Source: Dethiobacter alkaliphilus (GTDB lineage Bacteria > Bacillota > Dethiobacteria > DTU022 > UBA8154). Taken from it: a stretch of 64,000 nt of DNA. The DNA lies in the NCBI GenBank assembly GCA_016841605.1, contig JAENYV010000007.1:176493-240492 (forward strand), written 5' to 3'. The notes below the pieces were generated by a model. That model was not told where the DNA came from. It did not search any database and was given only the letters and a program-made list of their open reading frames with translations. Below, in pieces: positions 8,406-16,339 of this stretch (its first letter is position 1; each line of letters opens with the position of its first letter). The position numbers and the translations under genes are program-made.

Positions 8406-10883
8406 ATGGCAACAAGAGCGCAAAAAACGGCAGCAGCACTAAAATACGAAAAAATGGGACTGAGCGTAATTCCTTTGCACGGAGTTAATCCCGATGGGAG
8501 TTGCACCTGCGATGCGGGGCAAAATTGCAGCAGTCCCGGCAAGCATCCTCGAATAAATTGGAGTAAATACCAGTCGGAACGTGCTACTCCCAAAAAAATT
8601 CGTGGGTGGCTAAAATACTGGCCGAATTCAAACATTGGGATTATAACCGGTGCTCTTTCCGGAATTATCGTATTAGATGTTGACGGACCCGAAGGGGAAA
8701 AAACACTTCGTGACGGCAATTTGCGAGTACCTTGCACAGTCACAGTCAAGACAGGTGGTGGCGGTTGGCATTACTGGTTTAAACATCCCGGCTTCGAGTG
8801 CAGAAATTTTGCTGGAAAAATCGGCAAAACAATTCTTCACAAAGTAGATTTCCGAGGAGACGGCGGACAAACCGCAACAGTGCCAAGTTCGCACAGAAGC
8901 GGCAATTTTTACGAATTTATCCTTTCCCCGGAGGAGACAGAAATAGCACCCGCCCCTGAATGGCTTTTGGAGCTCATTAAACAACAGTCTGCTACTGCTG
9001 GCAGTAACGGAGTCAGTAACAAAGCGAGTATTAACCCTGAAGAGTGGGAAGTGGCCATTCCTCAAGGGCAGCGAAATGATCAGCTTACCCGGCGCGCTGG
9101 CAGTTTGCTTGCGAAAAAGATACCTCCATCCGAGGTTTTCACGATAATTCAAGCAATTAACGAAAAGCATTGCTCCCCACCGCTCCCGGGGAAAGAAGTG
9201 GAAGTATTGGTCAGCAGTATTGCTAAAGCGGATGAACGAAAAAATCAAAGCAAAAAAAGCTCTTCTAATGCTGAAAAAACTGGCGACGAAGAAAAAGAAA
9301 AAACAAGTCAAGCTGATATTTTAATAAAAATAGCAGCAGTAAATGCTTATCTTTTCCACGATGAAACAATGGATGCTTTTGCTAATATTACTATTAAAGG
9401 TCACAGAGAGACATGGCCAACGAAGAGTAAATTTTTCAAACATTGGCTGGTCCGCCAATATTATGAGCAAACAAAGAAAAGTCCCACGGGGGAAGCTGTC
9501 AGGCAAGCTCTCAACGTTATTGAAGCAAAAGCGATCTTCGATGGTGCGGAGCATAAATTAAGCCTGAGAGTTGCTGAACATGGCGGATCTATTTATTACG
9601 ACCTGGCCAACGACGCCTGGCAGGCCGTAAGAATAACGTCTGCGGGCTGGGAAGTAGCGGATAAACCCCCTATTATTTTTCGGCGCTTCAAGAACACGGC
9701 GGCGCAGGTTATGCCTGAGCGAGGAGGAAGCCTAGAATTATTTAAAAAATATATTAACTTCAAAAATGAATGTGACTGGATGCTTATGTATGCTGTCTCT
9801 GCTTCTTTCTTTATCCCTGGAATTCCACATCCAATCCCAATTTTTTACGGCGACAAAGGAAGTGCGAAGACAACAGCGCAAAGAGTAATTCGAAAAATTG
9901 TGGACCCGGCACACCGGGACACCATGACATTACCAACAGACAAAAACGAACTGGCGCTACTACTTATGACGAATTATGCACCATGCTTCGATAATCTGGA
10001 CGGTCTGCAGCAGTGGCAGAGTGATATGCTTTGCCAGGCAGCAACGGGCGGCGGCATAAGCAAGCGAGAACTTTATAGCGACATGGACGAGGTTATACTC
10101 TCTTTTCTACGCTGTCCCATGTTGAACGGCATTAACTTAGTGGCTTCAAGAGACGACCTGCTTGATAGGAGTATTCTCTTTCGATTAGAACGCATAAAAG
10201 AAGAAAAACGCATGGAAGAATCCATTTTCTGGAAGGAATTCGAAAAGGACAGGCCCTTTATTCTGGGGGCACTGCTTGACGCAATAGCAATAGCTAAGCG
10301 AATCTATCCCCACGTCAAAATGAAACGTCTTCCGCGGATGGCTGATTTTGCTCGCTGGGGGTATGCAGTAAACGAAGCGATAAGCGGCAACGGTAAAAAA
10401 TTTATTGAATCTTACTACCAAAATATTGCAGGAGCAGTAGAAGAGGCCATTCTCGCCGACCAGGTAAGCGCCGCTATAATCGCTTTTATGAACGAAAAAA
10501 CTGAATGGGAAGGCACTGCAACAAATTTACTTGAAAAGCTAAACGAGATCCCCGGCGTTGACATTAAAGCGAAAACCTGGCCAAAGCGGGCGCATACATT
10601 GACTAAGCGCTTAAATAAGATGAAATCAGCGTTGTCTGACTACGGGGTGTCGTTTGAAACGTGGAGAAACGGGACAACCAGGGGTGTTACTTTAAAAAAA
10701 CATGGACACGATGACGCTCATGATGACGCTTGCGGTTTTGAAGCGTCACTAAGCGAACCTCGATGGAATCGGCATCGTGACGATAGTGACGCTGATGACG
10801 CTTCTGCGCCTACTCTTAGCAATGGCAAAAAAGTACTATGCGATCTTGATGACCCTGACAGTTTGCTGGAGGTGGAAATTTAA
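8406..10883 (+). CDS. Bifunctional primase/polymerase with helicase-like domain
   Basis: An 825-residue replication protein. Residues ~5-200 match the prim-pol N-terminal domain (YEKMGLSVIPLHG, WSKYQSERATPKKIRGWL, GIIVLDVDGPEGEKTL, GGGGWHYWF). The second half contains an ATPase P-loop-like GDKGSAKTT near residue 485, giving a primase-helicase as used by plasmids, satellites and phages. The last ~55 codons contain repeated TGACGCT motifs on both strands, so the acidic C-terminal tail may be shaped by embedded origin sequence. It is followed with overlap by the 10883 gene. Confidence 0.8.
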   Translation: MATRAQKTAAALKYEKMGLSVIPLHGVNPDGSCTCDAGQNCSSPGKHPRINWSKYQSERATPKKIRGWLKYWPNSNIGIITGALSGIIVLDVDGPEGEKTLRDGNLRVPCTVTVKTGGGGWHYWFKHPGFECRNFAGKIGKTILHKVDFRGDGGQTATVPSSHRSGNFYEFILSPEETEIAPAPEWLLELIKQQSATAGSNGVSNKASINPEEWEVAIPQGQRNDQLTRRAGSLLAKKIPPSEVFTIIQAINEKHCSPPLPGKEVEVLVSSIAKADERKNQSKKSSSNAEKTGDEEKEKTSQADILIKIAAVNAYLFHDETMDAFANITIKGHRETWPTKSKFFKHWLVRQYYEQTKKSPTGEAVRQALNVIEAKAIFDGAEHKLSLRVAEHGGSIYYDLANDAWQAVRITSAGWEVADKPPIIFRRFKNTAAQVMPERGGSLELFKKYINFKNECDWMLMYAVSASFFIPGIPHPIPIFYGDKGSAKTTAQRVIRKIVDPAHRDTMTLPTDKNELALLLMTNYAPCFDNLDGLQQWQSDMLCQAATGGGISKRELYSDMDEVILSFLRCPMLNGINLVASRDDLLDRSILFRLERIKEEKRMEESIFWKEFEKDRPFILGALLDAIAIAKRIYPHVKMKRLPRMADFARWGYAVNEAISGNGKKFIESYYQNIAGAVEEAILADQVSAAIIAFMNEKTEWEGTATNLLEKLNEIPGVDIKAKTWPKRAHTLTKRLNKMKSALSDYGVSFETWRNGTTRGVTLKKHGHDDAHDDACGFEASLSEPRWNRHRDDSDADDASAPTLSNGKKVLCDLDDPDSLLEVEI
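10711..10803. repeat. TGACGCT repeats inside the 3' end of the primase gene
   Basis: Copies of TGACGCT or its complement AGCGTCA occur at 10712, 10725, 10742, 10787 and 10796. The hairpin GATGACGCTT / AAGCGTCACT (10722-10750, 9-base loop) recurs as an exact inverted copy over 27 bases at 11283-11309. Confidence 0.7.
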
Positions 10884-11188
10884 TGCTCCTAATAGACCAA
10901 TTGAAAGAAGCCGGTTACGACGTGGCATTAAGCAGTAACGGTAATTTGAAGTTGACATGGACAGGCGACGGGGAACCTAAACCTGCCCGGGTAAAACCCC
11001 TCTTAGAGCAGCTATCCAAAAACAAAGCCCGGGCACTGGCCTGGTTGATGAAAGACACCTGGCGTCCGCCAAAAAGGTGTCAATGCTGCAAGGATAACCG
11101 TTTTTGGTTCTCTGTTTACGGGGCTACTGTCTGCGAAGTATGTCACCCACCAGCGGTAGAGCGGCTGGTTTTATCTCGCAGTCCATAG
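10883..11188 (+). CDS. TubC-like N-terminal docking domain protein with zinc ribbon
   Basis: A 101-residue protein whose start overlaps the primase stop (TAATG), so it is translationally coupled. Residues 1-55 (IDQLKEAGYDVALSSNGNLKLTW ... ALAWL) resemble the TubC N-terminal docking-like domain often annotated next to phage and plasmid primases. Residues ~68-92 carry two CxxC pairs (CQCC, CEVC), a probable zinc ribbon. It is likely an accessory replication protein; the function is inferred from context. Confidence 0.65.
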   Translation: MLLIDQLKEAGYDVALSSNGNLKLTWTGDGEPKPARVKPLLEQLSKNKARALAWLMKDTWRPPKRCQCCKDNRFWFSVYGATVCEVCHPPAVERLVLSRSP

Positions 11189-11230
11189 GAACCATGCTTA
11201 TTATATTGACCCCCGCTAAAGTAGGAAAGT

Positions 11231-11333
11231 AGCGTCATAAGCGTCATAGCGTCACAAACCCGCAAAAAGTCAGCATTTAAGCAGTGACGCTTCAAAACCG
11301 CAAGCGTCACTAAGCGTCACTGTAAGCGTCACT
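11231..11333. repeat. Iteron-like AAGCGTCAC array (candidate replication origin of element 1)
   Basis: Three direct AGCGTCA(T/C) copies at 11231-11255 (about 9-10 bp period), a hairpin AGTGACGCTT / AAGCGTCACT at 11283-11311, then further AAGCGTCACT copies at 11312 and 11324. The array lies in the 184-base gap after the primase operon, as plasmid-type iteron origins often do. Confidence 0.65.
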
Positions 11334-11372
11334 AAACGGCACCCGGCCTGCAGAAAGGAGACAAGCAAAACA

Positions 11373-11621
11373 ATGAATCACCGGCGTTACATCCCAATTA
11401 AATCATGGCCGCTGGGATACAGTGGTGAAGCTGCCGTCATATACAGCGAATCTGACGATGACAGAGCGACTTCTTTAAACAAAAAGCTAACTATTATAAA
11501 CGAGTCTGGGAAAAAAATAGTGATTGCAAATAATACCATAGGGCAACTGATCAGCATTATGACTGAATTAAAAGCTTATGTGGGCGAAGACGAAGGCGAA
11601 AATGATGGCGAAAACTTATAA
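11373..11621 (+). CDS. Hypothetical protein (82 aa)
   Basis: A small protein starting MNHRRYIPIKSW, with a strong AAAGGAGA site about 12 bases upstream. It ends in an acidic tail (GEDEGENDGENL). It is the first gene after the iteron array. No family recognised. Confidence 0.55.
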   Translation: MNHRRYIPIKSWPLGYSGEAAVIYSESDDDRATSLNKKLTIINESGKKIVIANNTIGQLISIMTELKAYVGEDEGENDGENL

Positions 11622-11696
11622 ATTTATGAGCATTTTTTAACTAAATTTAAGCAAAAACAAAGGATTTTTAATAAAAATATGGAGGAAATTTAACAA

Positions 11697-11987
11697 ATGA
11701 CAGGCAAAATGACAGGCAGAGAGCAAGGCACGGTAAAGTGGTTCAATGCGGCGAAAGGTTATGGTTTTATCGCTGGCGACGATGGCCAGGACGTTTTCGT
11801 CCACTACACAGCCATCCGGGGCAGTGGTTACCGGAACCTGGAAGAGGGGCAAAGGGTAGAATACGGGACTGAGAGATCCTTCAAAGGCACGGCTGCCATT
11901 GACGTTGAGCGGCTGGATGACCAGCAGAGCAGCGATGCCTGGAGTGATAGCAGCGATGACAGCGATGCCCTGACCGGGAGGCGATAG
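11697..11987 (+). CDS. Cold-shock domain protein with acidic disordered tail
   Basis: The N-terminal ~65 residues form a [18 protein letters not shown] (RNP1, KGYGFI at 20-25) and DVFVHYTAI (RNP2). These OB-fold proteins bind single-stranded RNA or DNA. Beyond the domain is a Ser/Asp-rich tail ([13 protein letters not shown]) absent from chromosomal CspA proteins. ATG 11697 follows GGAGG by about 9 bases. Carriage on a mobile element suggests use in its replication or gene expression, which is inference. Confidence 0.85.
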   Translation: MTGKMTGREQGTVKWFNAAKGYGFIAGDDGQDVFVHYTAIRGSGYRNLEEGQRVEYGTERSFKGTAAIDVERLDDQQSSDAWSDSSDDSDALTGRR

Positions 11988-11989
11988 GC

Positions 11990-12169
11990 ATGGCCGTTAC
12001 ACTTGTTGGCTATATCAAGCGCTACGTCGGCCTGTCGACCGACGATAAGCCGGCTGGCAAGGATGTCCCTGCGGGGTCTGTATTTATAGAATTGAACACT
12101 GACAAAAAATTCGTGTTCGACGGTGAGGGGACGGAGGGAACATGGTATGAGGTGACGGTGGGTTGGTGA
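11990..12169 (+). CDS. Small phage-type protein (59 aa)
   Basis: ATG 11990 follows the cold-shock stop with GGGAGGCGA just upstream. The 59-residue product (MAVTLVGYIKRYVGLSTDDK ... ending WYEVTVGW) resembles small uncharacterised proteins found beside phage tail-fibre genes (FIELNTDKKFVFDG). The downstream start overlaps directly. Function unknown. Confidence 0.6.
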   Translation: MAVTLVGYIKRYVGLSTDDKPAGKDVPAGSVFIELNTDKKFVFDGEGTEGTWYEVTVGW

Positions 12170-12190
12170 ATGGAAATAAATACCATGGGG

Positions 12191-12213
12191 GGTCCAATTC
12201 CTCTGGACCTTTT
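12191..12213 (+). terminator. Terminator-like hairpin
   Basis: GGTCCA / TGGACC 6-bp stem with a 7-base loop and TTTT, located between the 59-aa gene and the better-supported start of the next gene at 12308. Confidence 0.45.
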
Positions 12214-12307
12214 CGCTCCGCGACCGGTGCCAACTTTTCTTTTTCTGTGTTCAAGTCTGGGACTTTTTGGGATTTTTAGGAACTTCAAGCTTAAACAGGA
12301 GGCAGAA

Positions 12308-12610
12308 ATGGAAAATTATTTAAGAAGAAATTTCAAAAATTTTTCTGCAGGTAATACGACAATAAGGCTTTTTATCCACAAAGAGTCTTTAAAAATGCTT
12401 TTGAGCATCGAAACCGGCGGCCGCGGCCTGCCTCTTATTGCCGAAGAAGAAGATATCCCTGCCTTTTTTCAGGTAGTGGGCGAAGCAGCAGCCGAATGGC
12501 CGGAATTTGAGCGCCAATGGAAGGAGTTTCAGGAAGCGGAGAAGGAAGCGTCGGAAGAGGAAGCACAAATAAAAAATTTGGAGGGAAAATCCAATGAGAA
12601 AAATGAGTGA
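12308..12610 (+). CDS. Hypothetical protein (100 aa), acidic C-terminus
   Basis: I start at ATG 12308 (MENYLRRNFKNF), 5 bases after AGGAGG (12297-12302). The open frame extends upstream to 12170 through a terminator-like hairpin, and that part looks non-coding. The C-terminal third is rich in Glu and probably helical. It overlaps the next gene by 17 bases. No family recognised. Confidence 0.55.
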   Translation: MENYLRRNFKNFSAGNTTIRLFIHKESLKMLLSIETGGRGLPLIAEEEDIPAFFQVVGEAAAEWPEFERQWKEFQEAEKEASEEEAQIKNLEGKSNEKNE

Positions 12611-13175
12611 CAACAAAGAGTATGCAACAGTCAAAAAAAAGCACGACCAGATCGAAAGCGAACTCCGGAGCCTTGCGTCCGAAAAATTTCAAGAGCAGCT
12701 AATGAACCTCGAAAGAGAAGTCGAAGAGGCCGAAGCTGCGGCCATCGCGGACGGTCGGCTCGAACTTCTTACAAAAGCCGACGATTTGCGGGCCGAAGCC
12801 CGGGAGATACGTCAACAGTTGGCCGAGTCGACGCGGCGATGGCGCGTTTTGTGGTCGGCACTCGAAAAATTGCGGCCGGAACTTGCCGCTGCCGGGGACG
12901 TGGCGGCTCACGAAGTCATCGCCGATGTCAAGCCGCGGCACGAAAAAATGGTTCCGAAAATAATTGAAATACTGCGGCAGTTGAATTCGGCCTTGGAAGA
13001 GGAGGAAATTTTGACCGACCATCTTAGGCAGGAATTCAGAAGCCCGATGGTGTACGCGATAACCCCTCTTGCAGGACTTTTAGGCCGGGGCGGTGTGCCG
13101 GGTTGTGAAGAGGACTATAATTCAAATATGGCCCGGATCTTAAGAGCGCTGAAAGAAAACGGTTACAGGGTTTAG
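12594..13175 (+). CDS. Hypothetical coiled-coil protein (193 aa)
   Basis: Strong GGAGGG site before ATG 12594. Residues ~10-95 and 100-140 are long charged heptad-like helices (EREVEEAEAAAIADGRLELL, LRAEAREIRQQLAES). The last 45 residues include a glycine-rich turn (GLLGRGGVPG). It could be a scaffolding-like or structural helper protein, but no motif proves this. Confidence 0.5.
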   Translation: MRKMSDNKEYATVKKKHDQIESELRSLASEKFQEQLMNLEREVEEAEAAAIADGRLELLTKADDLRAEAREIRQQLAESTRRWRVLWSALEKLRPELAAAGDVAAHEVIADVKPRHEKMVPKIIEILRQLNSALEEEEILTDHLRQEFRSPMVYAITPLAGLLGRGGVPGCEEDYNSNMARILRALKENGYRV

Positions 13176-13176
13176 G

Positions 13177-13638
13177 ATGCTGCGAGGGGTGAACGATAAG
13201 CCAATGTATTACTATGAAGAAGTTCCGCGCTCAAAAATACCGATAAAATCACGCTTCGCCGCTCTGGAAATGCAAATTTTCTGCCAGGAAGACATGCAAC
13301 TAAGAGGGGTTGAACTCATTTGGGTGCAGCGGTGCAGTAAATACCAGCGAAAACACGACGGGCGGCTTTTTCTTAATTCCGTCGAAATAAAGGGTAGTGC
13401 ATATATGCAATGTTCGCTCATTATCATTAACGCCGAATTTTCCGACCCCTTTTCAGTTCAAAAAACGGTTGCCCATGAGATGCGGCACTGCTGGCAGTTC
13501 CGGGAGTTTGGAGCTTTTTCCGCCCAACATTTTAAACATATTTTTCCTAATAATGAGCAAGAAGCGAACGCATACGCCGACGATGCGGTTCTGCGGCTAT
13601 CGTGGGCGAAATTGAACAAAAAAATCATTGCGAGGTGA
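13177..13638 (+). CDS. Putative HExxH zinc metallopeptidase
   Basis: A 153-residue protein with AHEMRHCWQ (HExxH at about residues 99-103) and a downstream glutamate in NEQEANAYADD, the gluzincin arrangement. No signal peptide. It starts one base after the coiled-coil gene stop. The substrate is unknown. It is one of four putative peptidases on element 1. Confidence 0.65.
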   Translation: MLRGVNDKPMYYYEEVPRSKIPIKSRFAALEMQIFCQEDMQLRGVELIWVQRCSKYQRKHDGRLFLNSVEIKGSAYMQCSLIIINAEFSDPFSVQKTVAHEMRHCWQFREFGAFSAQHFKHIFPNNEQEANAYADDAVLRLSWAKLNKKIIAR

Positions 13639-13647
13639 AACTACCAG

Positions 13648-14424
13648 GTGAAAAACAATGAAAAGTTTTGGCAAATAAAGAACAAAACAGAGACCTCAGC
13701 CGATATTTACCTTTACGATGAAATTGGCGACAGCTGGTATGGAGAATCAACCAGTGCAAAAGGTTTCAAAAAAGAGCTTGACAAAATAGGCGATGTTAAA
13801 ATTTTAAACATATACATCAATTCTCCTGGCGGCTCCGTTTTTGACGGCATGGCAATTTATAACCAGCTAAAACGCCATAAAGCGCAAAAGAACGTTTACG
13901 TTGACGGCTTCGCTGCTTCTATCGCTTCAGTGATAGCTCTGGCCGGTGACAAGATTACCATTCCTAAAAACGCATATTTTATGATCCATCAGCCCTGGAG
14001 CATAACCTGGGGGAACGCAGCGGAATTCCGCAGAATGGCAGACGCTTTAGATACTATTGAGGACGGTATTTTAAATGTTTACGAGGGCCATTCTTATCTC
14101 TCCAGGGACAGAATTAAGAAGATGATGGAAGACGAAACGTGGATGACCGGAGAGGAAGCTTTTGCGTATGGCTTTGCCGATGAAGTGGGTGAAGAAATAC
14201 AGGTCGCTGCTTCTGTAGCGAAAAGCGAAATCTGGGGCAAGTTTAAAAAAGCCCCCAAAGTAGAGCAGAAACTGGCGGCAAACAACTTACGGGACGACGA
14301 AAAAAAGCGAGAAATGAAATCGAAGTTGCGAAAAATGAGCCTGGCACTGAAAGAGAGACAAATAGCCCAAGCGGAGCGGCGGTATGCAGCCCTTAAAAAC
14401 GGAGGATACTTCCATGAACAATAG
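13648..14424 (+). CDS. ClpP-type serine protease (phage head maturation protease, S14)
   Basis: A 258-residue phage ClpP-like protease. The oxyanion-loop segment INSPGGSVFDG (57-67), the nucleophile motif GFAASIAS (Ser91), the histidine in MIHQPWS (His114) and the DETWMTGEEAFAYGFADEV segment (~162-180) are all present. The C-terminus is a charged coiled helix. In tailed phages this enzyme processes scaffold and capsid beside the portal and capsid genes, none of which occur in element 1. GTG start at 13648. Confidence 0.85.
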   Translation: MKNNEKFWQIKNKTETSADIYLYDEIGDSWYGESTSAKGFKKELDKIGDVKILNIYINSPGGSVFDGMAIYNQLKRHKAQKNVYVDGFAASIASVIALAGDKITIPKNAYFMIHQPWSITWGNAAEFRRMADALDTIEDGILNVYEGHSYLSRDRIKKMMEDETWMTGEEAFAYGFADEVGEEIQVAASVAKSEIWGKFKKAPKVEQKLAANNLRDDEKKREMKSKLRKMSLALKERQIAQAERRYAALKNGGYFHEQ

Positions 14425-15271
14425 AAAATGCTGGAAATGCTACACCCGAGCAATAAAGGGCGGCGGGGCCGTCATAACAAGCACAGGAGACGGGGGGGCC
14501 GTCATAACAAGCACAGCGGACGGCGGAGAGTATAGCAGCACTACCCCTGACGGCGGCGGACATACTCTACCATCTGAGGGAGCACACCGGCACCGGATGT
14601 TCCAGTGGGTAGGCACCATATGGGAGGGAGTAGAAAGCATGAATACAGGGTACGCCGGGGGGCATAGTCATAGCGTGACCAACGACTTCCCCTCCGGAAC
14701 GCATAACCACGGGAATCCAGATTATGTAGGAACTGGGCAGCATAGCCATACGTTAGGTACGTCCTATGAATCAGATCACAGACATTCTTACTTAAAAGCA
14801 CAGCTTAGAACCTGGGATTGTCAAGACGTGAACGGGAATTGGCGAAATATCGGTATTGGATCACCTGCTGTTTATGATGATATCTGGACTTACGAAAGTG
14901 CAGGTTTACATTCCCATGAAGTTCAAGACCACCAGCATGCTTTTTCCGTTCCCGACCACCAGCACAGCATTACGCTTTCTGACCACCAACACGATATTGA
15001 ACTGGCCGACCACGAACATGAAATAGAATTCGGTATTTACCAGGGACCAACGCCGACGGAGGTAATTGTCAAGGTTGACGGCAACGAAATTCCTGGCCTG
15101 GGGCTGAGTGAGGAAAGCGTGGATATCCTTGACTACCTGGAGCGTGACGCCGAGGGCAAAATAGTCCGAGGGTGGCACGAGCTTGAAATTACGCCCAACG
15201 ACCTGGGACGGGTTAACGTGACATTGCATCTGCAGTTATTTGTTCAGAGCCGGGGCGACGCTACCCTTTAA
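14414..15271 (+). CDS. Histidine-rich tail-fibre-like protein
   Basis: I start at ATG 14414 (MNNRKCWKC) after GGAGG at 14401. Residues ~20-45 are a short tandem repeat (GGAVITST). Residues ~60-210 contain many HxH pairs (HRHRM, HSHSV, HNHG, HSHTL, HRHS, then four DHQH-type repeats) like metal-coordinating distal tail fibres of T4 gp12 type. The C-terminal domain (VIVKVDGNEIPG ... LFVQSR) resembles phage tail/baseplate proteins. It would alter host recognition or stabilise a fibre trimer. Confidence 0.7.
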   Translation: MNNRKCWKCYTRAIKGGGAVITSTGDGGAVITSTADGGEYSSTTPDGGGHTLPSEGAHRHRMFQWVGTIWEGVESMNTGYAGGHSHSVTNDFPSGTHNHGNPDYVGTGQHSHTLGTSYESDHRHSYLKAQLRTWDCQDVNGNWRNIGIGSPAVYDDIWTYESAGLHSHEVQDHQHAFSVPDHQHSITLSDHQHDIELADHEHEIEFGIYQGPTPTEVIVKVDGNEIPGLGLSEESVDILDYLERDAEGKIVRGWHELEITPNDLGRVNVTLHLQLFVQSRGDATL

Positions 15272-15305
15272 AAATAAAAAAGAAAACAAAGGAGCTAAAA
15301 ATACA

Positions 15306-15557
15306 ATGCCAAGAAATACGACTGATTACAAGGTTTACCGCGGCGAAAACGGAAAAATTGTAAGCGAACAAACAGCGAAAATTGAGCTTGAAAACGATGA
15401 AGATGTGAGTAAAGCTCTCATAGAAGTTAGACAAAACATTGAAGGCTACACCCGGCAGAAAGAAAATATCGAGAAAATTCTTGAACGGCTTTACAAAGAG
15501 GAAGTCGCCCTTTTGAGCTTTTTTGAGAAGGATAAGGCGGGGAAAGTTATCCAATGA
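15306..15557 (+). CDS. Hypothetical protein (83 aa)
   Basis: ATG 15306 follows AAAGGAG by about 10 bases and is preferred over the longer frame from 15240. The product (MPRNTTDYKVYRGENGK) has a helical second half (REK-type repeats, NIEKILERLYKEEVALL). Its stop overlaps the start of the Ntn hydrolase gene (ATGA), suggesting coupled translation. Confidence 0.5.
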   Translation: MPRNTTDYKVYRGENGKIVSEQTAKIELENDEDVSKALIEVRQNIEGYTRQKENIEKILERLYKEEVALLSFFEKDKAGKVIQ

Positions 15558-16123
15558 CCGTAACTGCTGTATTTGCAACGGAGGACTATGCCCTGGGGAT
15601 AAGCGACCTTCGGAGGACGCACATGGAAACCGGCGAACACTTCGATGATGCGCCAAAAGTTTGCAGGGCTGGGGACTGTCTGGCAGGGTATAGCGGTCAC
15701 TGGGCCTTTGGTACGCGGGCCCTGGAAATACTCAAAAGGGAGCTGCAGCCAGGGAGCCATCTCGAAAAAGCCGCGGCCATAGGACAGGCTTACCTGGATG
15801 AGCTATGGAAACACGTCCCCCGGGATGAAACGGACCTGACATTGTTTTTTGCTGGACGGGACGAAGGCGGCAGGATGGCCATAATTGATATTTCAACGCA
15901 TACGGACTACCAGGCTATGAAAACAGAGATCCCCCCAGGCGGTATCCAGTGGCGTTACGCCTTTGCTGATTATGACCCAGGTCCCTGGCTGGAGCGGCAG
16001 TTCAAGGGAGCGCAGGACTTCCCCCTTCCCTGGGTGCGAAGGGTAGCAAAAAAGATGATTAAGCAGGCGGCGAAGCTGGACAAGTATGTCTCTAAGGAGT
16101 GCAGAATTGTAGTTTTGGAGTAA
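15554..16123 (+). CDS. Proteasome/HslV-like Ntn-hydrolase (putative)
   Basis: A 189-residue protein beginning M-TVTAVFATEDYALGISD. If Met is removed, Thr1, Asp17 and Lys34 line up with the catalytic Thr1, Asp17 and Lys33 of HslV and proteasome beta subunits, followed by a Gly-rich turn (LAGYSGHWAFGTRALEIL) in the expected place. No propeptide is visible. The domain assignment is by my reading of the motif pattern, not a database hit. It is encoded just downstream of a ClpP-like protease and a fibre protein. Confidence 0.6.
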   Translation: MTVTAVFATEDYALGISDLRRTHMETGEHFDDAPKVCRAGDCLAGYSGHWAFGTRALEILKRELQPGSHLEKAAAIGQAYLDELWKHVPRDETDLTLFFAGRDEGGRMAIIDISTHTDYQAMKTEIPPGGIQWRYAFADYDPGPWLERQFKGAQDFPLPWVRRVAKKMIKQAAKLDKYVSKECRIVVLE

Positions 16124-16146
16124 TGATGGATAAGGCGCAATTTCCG

Positions 16147-16284
16147 AGGGGTGACATCACCCCTTTAACATAGCCTCCCCCCGGTCCTCCTGCTGGGGGG
16201 AGGATTTAAGCAAAGTTGGATATGAGAACCAACTTTTTAGAGCGCCAGGAGGATGAAGATGGGCTTTCTGGCGCTTTTTTTCTT
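16147..16284 (+). terminator. Cluster of four hairpins ending in a strong terminator
   Basis: Consecutive inverted repeats: 16147-16164 (AGGGGTGA/TCACCCCT), 16174-16203 (CCTCCCCCC/GGGGGGAGG), 16212-16236 (AAAGTTGG/CCAACTTT) and 16241-16275 (AGCGCCAG/CTGGCGCT) followed by a long T-rich tail. The last is a clear rho-independent terminator; the others may be attenuators or a structured RNA. Confidence 0.7.
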
Positions 16285-16339
16285 TTTTTCTCATTCCGTT
16301 TTTACTCATTCCGTTTTAATAAAGGGGGATAGTGAGAAA

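Noticed and set aside
12170..12307. N-terminal extension of the 12308 gene
   Set aside because: Contains a terminator-like hairpin and low-complexity hydrophobic residues; AGGAGG supports ATG 12308.
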